Source: a virus. From it: a DNA stretch of 28,556 nt. Shown here one piece after another: positions 20,279-25,933 of the stretch (within the stretch, counting starts at the first letter, position 1; each line of letters begins with the position of its first letter). The notes under the pieces are model-generated. The model made no database searches. It was not told the origin of the DNA and worked only from the letters and a program-made list of their open reading frames with translations. The stretch spans positions 1 to 28,556 of the IMG/VR virus record IMGVR_UViG_3300032829_000033; one strand, 5' to 3'. A program made the translations under genes and the position numbers.

Positions 20279-20526
20279 GATTCCTCCACTCCTCTATGTT
20301 CGGCCACATGGAACTTGATGACTTCTTTCAGCCGCGTAATCATTTTGCCTTGGGCATAAGCTACTGCATGTTTACCCTGAATTTCTGGCGACCATGGCGG
20401 CTCGCCCAAAAGCTCATTCTCCGATTCCGTGCAAATTGCCTCAAGCAGTTCATAGACGAGCTTTAGCCCAGCAGAATCGGCAATGCCTACCAGCGTGGCG
20501 CGCTTGATTGGGTCAAGTTCTATCAT
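20275..20526 (-). CDS. Hypothetical helical protein, 83 aa
   Basis: ATG 20526 is inside an ATGA overlap with the portal stop, and its own stop overlaps the next start in the same way. It starts MIELDPIKRATLVGIADSAG. The rest is helical, acidic and soluble (LKLVYELLEAICTESENELL, then AVAYAQGKMITRLKEVIKFH). It sits between portal and scaffold, where small head-assembly proteins are often found. I do not recognise the family. Confidence 0.65.
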   Translation of the reverse strand: MIELDPIKRATLVGIADSAGLKLVYELLEAICTESENELLGEPPWSPEIQGKHAVAYAQGKMITRLKEVIKFHVAEHRGVEES

Positions 20527-22616
20527 TCGCCCTCGCCCAACTGCTCCGGCGCCTGCTCAAACTCATGCCGCAGGAGGTAATCTCCGCCCTGGTCGAGGCT
20601 CTTGTTGATAACGTCCCGGGCAATGCCCTGCTCGCCCTTCTGCTTCAAAAGCTGCTGCTGTTGCTGGAAGTCCTGCGATTTCAGCATTGCCTGCGCCTGC
20701 GCCTTTGCCATTTCGCCCTGCGCCTTCTGATTCTGCTTCATTTGCGGCGTCATGGGCTTAATCAGCGACTTTCGATTATGCAGGCCGATAATCTCAAGCC
20801 ACAGCAAAAGCAATTCCTTGACGTCAACGTATTCTTCTGAAATCTGGTTTAACTGCTGCTGAATCTGCGGGTTATCGAAGATTTGCGTGATGACTGGCAG
20901 CATCTGCGCGGCGAGCTTGCGCGAGGCCAGATGCGCGCCCGCCTTCACTGAGAACTTCACGCGCCCGGAAAGGAAGTCGCTTTCCTCAAACTTGTAATCC
21001 TTGCCCAATTCCTCGGCCAGCACCGCCTTGATTACATCTGAGCCTTCGGACGTGGTCATAATGAATCTGCGGTTCAATTCGTCAAGCTGGTAAATCCAAG
21101 GAATAAAGACCTGTTGCAGGAAATGTTCTAGTGGTCCTTGAAGTCTTCCAGAGGTAGCGGCGATTACTCCAGCGGCGCCGGTGGCATTCCTCGTTGCGCT
21201 TGACTTTCCGGCGGTGCCGGGTCCGGGCATACTGCCCTGCTGGAATAGCGCATTGGATCCATCGGCGGCTTCTGATTTGGCTTCGGAGTTCGACAGGAAA
21301 GCGAATAGCTCTCCGACCGGGAGTCGGGGCATTTCTAGGGGCGCGATTCCAGCGCGGACGTCGCCCTTGATTTTGATGAATCCGCCTTTTCGAAATCGGA
21401 CATTTTGCGATGGCACGTTAGCGTCATCTGAAACCGCGAAAGGCGGATCAAGAATGAGCTGCAATAACTCAAGCCCGGCGTTTTCCAATCCTTGCTGGAG
21501 ACGTTGGTCAGTCCCGACCATCTTTCCCACTCCAAGCCCATAAAACGCCCGGATGCGGTTGTACCAATTCGCAGAGTAGAAGGGGATGCATCCATAGGGA
21601 TTCTCTCGATTCTGAATCAGTTTCTTATTGTTCAATACCGTGATGACCTTATCGCAGCTCCAGCGCTCCAGGCACATGAGCGACTGCTCGTAAGGGTCTT
21701 CCGTAGTCTCGAGCCATCCCGGCACACCCTGGCCAGCAATAGCAGGGCTACCAGGAGTCGTATCGAGGTTGCCAAGCTGCGCCGGTTGCTCCTTCTCTGG
21801 CGGATTGAACCATGCCTTGATTTCATCTTCAGTTTCAGTAAGATACTTGCCAAAGTTCGGGTCTTTCTTTAAGCGTAACAAATCATCTAGGGTCACATAC
21901 GACTTGTGAATCACGAACCCGGCGCGCCGAATGTCTGGCCATTTCAACTTCGGGTCGACCAATACATCCCGCAAATCCAAGTTCTCAAAGAACGGCTTCA
22001 CCGCCATGCGGGTATGCTTCACTTCCCGCCACTGCTTTGACATGGCCGTATTCGCCGTGACCGTCTGCCCTAAAGAATTCGTCTGCTCGAGCGGCGGCTC
22101 CTTGCGCTCATACGTGAAGTATTCTTCTTCCTCGTACTTCAGCCCCCACTTCCAGATTCCTGTGCCGTGCAGTATCTGCTGAAACAGGCCGAGACTCACT
22201 TCATTCTCAAAGTCCATTTCCTCAAATTGCGCCTTAATCACCGCCGCCCGGGCCCTCACCGTCTCCGAAGCTGTTCCCGGCCGCGGCTCTGCCTCAAAGC
22301 ATTCCTCGTTGTAAAACAGCCCCTCAATCAGCGTTGGGTGAATCGAGTTCACATGCTGCGCCAGCGTATACCGGTTCACCGCCGGCTTCTGCTGTACCGT
22401 CCCTTCCCACACGCTGAATATCTTTGGGCTGTCGTACAAAATATCTATCTGCCGCCAGTTCTCATTCCACTGGTTTGACTCAATCCAGGACTGCGCATTC
22501 GCAGCATCCGCCAGTACCATTTCAATCGCCGCATCGTCCTCGGTCTTAAACGGCGTCGGCACATCCTCCATGAATATCTGCTTGCCGACTACCCGCTCAT
22601 CCTGAATTGTTGCCAT
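20523..22616 (-). CDS. Portal protein, 697 aa
   Basis: ATG 22616 is preceded by GAGGAAG about 11 nt upstream. This long protein has the make-up of a podovirus portal: an N-terminal helical region, a central region with characteristic patterns (NENWRQIDILYDSP, VNSIHPTLIEGLFYN, GTGIWKWGLKYEEEEYFTYE, GCIPFYSANWYNRIRAFYGL), then a helical stem (GPLEHFLQQVFIPWIYQLDE) and a Gln-rich coiled C-terminus (QKAQGEMAKAQAQAMLKSQD). Twelve copies would form the ring for DNA entry at one vertex. Terminase lies upstream, and scaffold and capsid lie downstream, which confirms the role. The length of about 700 is in the podovirus range. Confidence 0.8.
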   Translation of the reverse strand: MATIQDERVVGKQIFMEDVPTPFKTEDDAAIEMVLADAANAQSWIESNQWNENWRQIDILYDSPKIFSVWEGTVQQKPAVNRYTLAQHVNSIHPTLIEGLFYNEECFEAEPRPGTASETVRARAAVIKAQFEEMDFENEVSLGLFQQILHGTGIWKWGLKYEEEEYFTYERKEPPLEQTNSLGQTVTANTAMSKQWREVKHTRMAVKPFFENLDLRDVLVDPKLKWPDIRRAGFVIHKSYVTLDDLLRLKKDPNFGKYLTETEDEIKAWFNPPEKEQPAQLGNLDTTPGSPAIAGQGVPGWLETTEDPYEQSLMCLERWSCDKVITVLNNKKLIQNRENPYGCIPFYSANWYNRIRAFYGLGVGKMVGTDQRLQQGLENAGLELLQLILDPPFAVSDDANVPSQNVRFRKGGFIKIKGDVRAGIAPLEMPRLPVGELFAFLSNSEAKSEAADGSNALFQQGSMPGPGTAGKSSATRNATGAAGVIAATSGRLQGPLEHFLQQVFIPWIYQLDELNRRFIMTTSEGSDVIKAVLAEELGKDYKFEESDFLSGRVKFSVKAGAHLASRKLAAQMLPVITQIFDNPQIQQQLNQISEEYVDVKELLLLWLEIIGLHNRKSLIKPMTPQMKQNQKAQGEMAKAQAQAMLKSQDFQQQQQLLKQKGEQGIARDVINKSLDQGGDYLLRHEFEQAPEQLGEGE

Positions 22617-22693
22617 TCTAGTAAACTTCCTCGCTCATTTCCCCAAAACTCTCAGCCCGGGAATTTTCGTGCCTCACACCAGAAACAAAGGAC

Positions 22694-22918
22694 TTAAATG
22701 TTGGCGAGTTGGTTATCATTTGCCATAATTTCCGCCAAAATGCCAAAACAGACGTCGCAAACCATGTAATCCGCGATAACCGCGCACGGAAAACCCAAAT
22801 ATTCCTCTCGCCAAATCTCCCATTTCCGCAAATCTTCCCACTCCTCCGCCATCCCGCAGCGCTCACAGCGGGCCCAATTCACCATCTTGCCGCCCCTCTC
22901 CCACTCCATTTTCGCCAT
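22694..22918 (-). CDS. Small zinc-finger-like protein, 74 aa
   Basis: ATG 22918 follows a GGCGG about 9 nt upstream. It begins MAKMEWERGGKMVNWARCER. C18-x2-C21 and C54-x2-C57 could bind one zinc; the 32-residue spacer is Trp/Glu-rich (EEWEDLRKWEIWREEYLGFP) and the end (GILAEIMANDNQLANI) is helical. It lies between terminase and portal, separated from the portal by 77 nt. The competing frame (22618-22866) reads as poor protein and was not chosen. Function unknown. Confidence 0.5.
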   Translation of the reverse strand: MAKMEWERGGKMVNWARCERCGMAEEWEDLRKWEIWREEYLGFPCAVIADYMVCDVCFGILAEIMANDNQLANI

Positions 22919-23197
22919 TTTCTCTACCGCCTAAGCATGCTTCTAACTGCTTCATTCGCAAAGGGTTACAGTGTAATAATTGCCGGGAAGCGGCGCATCC
23001 GAACTTTTTTCCCACCCCCCTGCCAGGGTAAGTGCCCCGGTGCCTCATTCGAGCCGAACGGAGCCTCATTGATTCCATAGGGTTTGGAATGACGGACAGA
23101 GCTTGAGAACTATCTACCTCCAATAAGGACGAAGACGCTTTAACTACTATGCTGCACGCTCTCATATGCGCGGACGCGTTATTTTGTATGCGCATGC
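22919..23197. promoter_or_regulatory. 279-bp intergenic region between terminase and the portal operon
   Basis: No gene is supported here. It contains an 11-bp palindrome TTACAGTGTAA (22966-22976), a hairpin ATTCC (23072-23076) with GGAAT (23086-23090), two copies of GCCTCATT (23042-23049 and 23063-23070), and a stem ATGCGC (23166-23171) with GCGCAT (23190-23195) right after the terminase stop. It is the largest gap in the late block, so it is the best place for a promoter or operator for the portal-capsid genes. I cannot name -10/-35 elements with confidence. Confidence 0.35.
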
Positions 23198-24967
23198 TTA
23201 TATGGGATAAGGACTTGGAAGACCTGTCATTGGGTCGATGAATTGATTGGGCTTCTCTTTTGGTGCAGGCGCCCATGAACGATCCCAATTGCTGCCAGGC
23301 GCGTATTTGCCACGCCGAAACATCAATTGCTCGAATTCGCTCTCACGCATTTGCGCCCATTGTTCTTGCGAGCTTGACATGGGAACACTGACTTGTGCTG
23401 GTCCGGAGTATTGCTTGACGAGATGCGCGACCGCATCAGGGATATCATCGTGAATGCTCGAGTTGCGCCGGCCAACATGCACAAACTCTTTCACCAGGTC
23501 ATCCAAGCAATCGATTGTGTTCAGGAAGAATATGCGCTTCGAAGTCATCCACGAATGTAAGCTGCACATATGGATGTACTTAGCATCTAAGCCATTGCCG
23601 CGCCCAATCGGAACCCAGTCGATATTCAGCTCTGTGTTCATGGTCTTGCTCAATCGGTACAATGGCTCAACCATCGAAGCTTGCGCGCCTTGCACATCTT
23701 CAATGGCTGTGCGAATGGGCCTGAAATTTCGTATGGAATTGACGATTTGGAAGCACTTTTCGCTGAAGTCGAAGCGTGAGCGGATGATATTGATAATCCA
23801 CCATCTGCGCTGCTCATCAATCATGCCGATGATGCCCACGGTGTAATCACGATAGGCCTTCGTCGACAATGCGAGATCCCACGCTGCATATGTCACGCCA
23901 GTCTTTGGCAAAGCCGTATGGTCAATGAAGCAGGATTTGACTAGCTCCTCTGTGAATGGCATCTCAGCCGCATCGAATGGATTGTTAAGCTGCTGAGAAT
24001 AAAAGGTTTTCTTATTCTTGAACTTCTTCTTCAATGCACCGTATGGCGCGCCTTCAGGAAAGAACAAATCCACTTCCTCTGCGCGCGGGAAGCCGGTCAT
24101 CTTGTAATCAGGCTGCTTATAGGGCTCGCCTTTGAGCCATAATGCTGGCTTGCACATGTATTTCAGGCCATCGGACTCGAATTCCCCATAAAGCTCACGA
24201 ATGCCGTGCGTTTCAGCCAGAATGCCGTAAGGATCGGAAGGCTGATAGCGAGTCGCTACAATATGCCGAAAGCCATAGTTCATGAGCAATTCAAAAATCA
24301 TTGCCATGCGATTGGATAGTTGCTCGAGCCGATTGCCAGATTCTGAGTTGCGGTCAGAAATTGGGTCATCATAGTCGAGCACATCACAATGCCAGCCTGA
24401 GCTTGTGCCTTCCATGGAGATTGTGCCAGCAGTTGGCTCTTTCTCTATAAGGTTGGCAGGCAAGAACTTACGGGCAGGCGTAATGAATTCACCGCGCACC
24501 GCTTCAGATTCAGATATGCAGTGCTCTTTGAATAGCTCCTGGAATTCAGTCCAGCGGCCGCCCTCGAGCAGATTCGTCTCAGGATTGCGCTCTGCCTTGC
24601 CTTGCACAGTGAAATAGCGCGTGAGTTGGTCAATGAATGCAGTTGCAAGCTCTTTATCGGCCGTAACCGTCAAGATGCGGATTTCAGGGTAATTCAGAAT
24701 CCACTGCACATTGTCGATGACTTTGATAGTCGATTTGTAGGTATTCCGCGGCACAAGCTGAATGCGGTCATGTGCACCGGGATATGCTTGAGCGAATTCT
24801 TTGAAATGCGTGGCTGGGTCTTTGCGCACGTAGAAATCGCACATCGATTGATGCGTATTCGCTACAAAGTCCTTATGCAGTAAGTCTTTACCGAGCACAT
24901 ACAGATTCGTACATGCCAGATATTTCAGCGCTTGCCGCTCACTCGTATTGAGTGTGCTGATGCTCAC
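23198..24967 (-). CDS. Terminase large subunit, 589 aa
   Basis: The start is GTG 24967, overlapping the preceding gene by 4 nt (GTGA). Residues 71-80 (LVPRNTYKST) are the Walker A-like ATP site, and CDVLDYDDP (194-202) is the Walker B region. HIVATRYQPSDPYG (235-248) fits the coupling motif. The nuclease domain shows AAWDLAL with Asp364, IEDVQGAQ (422-429, Asp424) and HDDIPDAVAH (506-515, Asp507/508/511), as in the RNase H-like TerL nuclease. The protein cuts and pumps DNA into the head via the portal. The Walker A is the degenerate R-N-x-x-K-S-T form common in phages. No small terminase was identified in the window. Confidence 0.9.
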   Translation of the reverse strand: MSISTLNTSERQALKYLACTNLYVLGKDLLHKDFVANTHQSMCDFYVRKDPATHFKEFAQAYPGAHDRIQLVPRNTYKSTIKVIDNVQWILNYPEIRILTVTADKELATAFIDQLTRYFTVQGKAERNPETNLLEGGRWTEFQELFKEHCISESEAVRGEFITPARKFLPANLIEKEPTAGTISMEGTSSGWHCDVLDYDDPISDRNSESGNRLEQLSNRMAMIFELLMNYGFRHIVATRYQPSDPYGILAETHGIRELYGEFESDGLKYMCKPALWLKGEPYKQPDYKMTGFPRAEEVDLFFPEGAPYGALKKKFKNKKTFYSQQLNNPFDAAEMPFTEELVKSCFIDHTALPKTGVTYAAWDLALSTKAYRDYTVGIIGMIDEQRRWWIINIIRSRFDFSEKCFQIVNSIRNFRPIRTAIEDVQGAQASMVEPLYRLSKTMNTELNIDWVPIGRGNGLDAKYIHMCSLHSWMTSKRIFFLNTIDCLDDLVKEFVHVGRRNSSIHDDIPDAVAHLVKQYSGPAQVSVPMSSSQEQWAQMRESEFEQLMFRRGKYAPGSNWDRSWAPAPKEKPNQFIDPMTGLPSPYPI

Positions 24968-25122
24968 TTGGCCTTGTATTCGCTCTTGCCGCCCTGTGCT
25001 GCGCGCTTCTCACTCATCATGATGGCCACAGCCTGCTTTTGGCTCTTTACAGGCGGCCCAGACTTTGAGCCTGAATGCAGCTCGCCTGATTTCCATTTTC
25101 CCATGACTTTATTCCATGGCAT
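24964..25122 (-). CDS. DUF6496-like small basic protein, 52 aa
   Basis: I choose ATG 25122 (MPWNKVMGKWKSGELHSGSK) over an upstream start at 25188, because AGGAGG lies just before it. Residues 6-40 match the DUF6496-type pattern: V-M-x-x-W/F-K-x-G-x-L-H-S-G-S, then V-K-x-x-x-Q-A-V-A-I-x-x-S-E-x-R-A-A. Such short basic proteins are frequent in phages and bacteria; their function is unknown, and DNA binding is possible. The stop overlaps the terminase start by 4 nt, so it is translationally coupled to TerL. Confidence 0.7.
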   Translation of the reverse strand: MPWNKVMGKWKSGELHSGSKSGPPVKSQKQAVAIMMSEKRAAQGGKSEYKAK

Positions 25123-25133
25123 GGCTATTCCTC

Positions 25134-25226
25134 CTATTTCGCCGCCCAAACCACGAATTTGGCTAGCAAAATAATGGCAATCAGCCAAATATAGAAAGCG
25201 GCTACAGCAATTAAATCGCGTCTCAT
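25134..25226 (-). CDS. Very small membrane protein, 30 aa
   Basis: The frame encodes MRRDLIAVAAFYIWLIAIIL plus LAKFVVWAAK, a basic start followed by a single transmembrane segment. ATG 25226 lies 7 nt after the stop of the His-rich gene. ATG 25262 in the same frame would give a 42-residue version with a longer basic head (MAKPKAKKNNRK) and a 29-nt overlap. Neither start has a strong ribosome binding site. Role unknown; a membrane-disturbing or accessory peptide is possible. Confidence 0.45.
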   Translation of the reverse strand: MRRDLIAVAAFYIWLIAIILLAKFVVWAAK

Positions 25227-25233
25227 TTTCCGA

Positions 25234-25527
25234 TTATTCTTCTTTGCTTTCGGCTTCGCCATCATCGCCGCCAGCCTTTTCGCCTTCACCGGCTGCTTCC
25301 GCTGCCTCTGCGCCAAAATGCTCGTGCACATGGTCATGCACCGCATCGATGCTTGGCGCTGCATGCTCGCTCATTCCGCCCTGGCCATCGTGCCGCATGA
25401 CATGAAAGCCGCCTGAGTGCATCTCTTTGACATGCATCTCGCGCATGGGCTTTGGTTTGCCGTGCGCTGCGCCCTTATGCGTTAAGGCGTGATGCGCTAA
25501 TTCCGTCAGTTCCTTGTGCTCTGCCAT
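25234..25527 (-). CDS. His-rich protein, 97 aa
   Basis: ATG 25527 has GAGGAG 4 nt upstream, so I keep this start despite a 53-nt overlap with the preceding gene. Fourteen of 97 residues are His (TELAHHALTHKGAAHG, VHDHVHEHFG). The middle matches a small phage family pattern: M-H-V-K-x-x-x-x-G-G-F-x-V-x-H, then a D-x-V-H-D-H-V-x-E-H-F segment. The C-terminus is acidic and disordered (GEGEKAGGDDGEAESKEE). Metal binding is plausible. It is near TerL, as for similar small proteins in other phages. Function unknown. Confidence 0.65.
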   Translation of the reverse strand: MAEHKELTELAHHALTHKGAAHGKPKPMREMHVKEMHSGGFHVMRHDGQGGMSEHAAPSIDAVHDHVHEHFGAEAAEAAGEGEKAGGDDGEAESKEE

Positions 25528-25933
25528 ATGGCTCCTCGTCGACCATCAATTCGTAATCATTCGTACCTGGGATTCCTGAGAACCCGAAATGCCTTTTGCA
25601 GAATCCGATTAGTGCCGGAGATTTGCTGTCAAATACCAGCCTGCGCACCTTCGTTAAGCCTAGCTTTTGCATGAAGATAGGCCAGCCATGAATCAAGCCT
25701 AATGCCGATTGCTTGCGATTCGGCCCAAACTGGATATGCAGCCTGACCGTCGCGAGCGCTTCGCCTTCCATGCGCAGATAAATCAATGGTTTGGAGTCTG
25801 TAGTCTCAATCACAAGTGAGACAGGCCGCGCAAAGAAGTCTGCGCCAATGTTCTTGTGCTCCGGATCCTGCGCAATCCAGTGAGTGAGCGTGTCGAAATC
25901 CAAATCGCGCACTTTGCGGAAGCGCACTTGCAT
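25475..25933 (-). CDS. GNAT-like acetyltransferase fold protein, 152 aa
   Basis: I choose ATG 25933, in a TAATG overlap with the tail fibre stop, over an upstream in-frame start. It begins MQVRFRKVRDLDFDTLTHWI. A central strand pair (PLIYLRMEGEALATVRLHIQ), a helix (ALGLIHGWPIFMQKLGLTKV) and RRLVFDSKSPALIGFCKRHF then GF are typical of the GNAT fold: beta4-alpha3-beta5-alpha4, with an N-x-x-A/S-x-x-x-F/Y-x-x-x-G-F end. The acetyl-CoA loop (R/Q-x-x-G-x-G/A) is not clear (GPNRKQSALG), so activity is uncertain. Similar proteins occur beside phage structural genes. Confidence 0.55.
   Translation of the reverse strand: MQVRFRKVRDLDFDTLTHWIAQDPEHKNIGADFFARPVSLVIETTDSKPLIYLRMEGEALATVRLHIQFGPNRKQSALGLIHGWPIFMQKLGLTKVRRLVFDSKSPALIGFCKRHFGFSGIPGTNDYELMVDEEPYGRAQGTDGISASRLNA

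Noticed and set aside
22936-23028. Short + strand stretch with C-x-x-C-R ... H-P-x-F-F-P reading
   Set aside because: It looked like a zinc-finger remnant, but the frame is short, starts after a stop codon with no start codon or ribosome binding site, and cannot be separated from chance.
22863-23288. 141-aa open frame on the - strand over the intergenic gap and the end of terL
   Set aside because: Overlaps the terL 3' end in another frame; unnatural composition; the 74-aa gene is better supported in the shared part.
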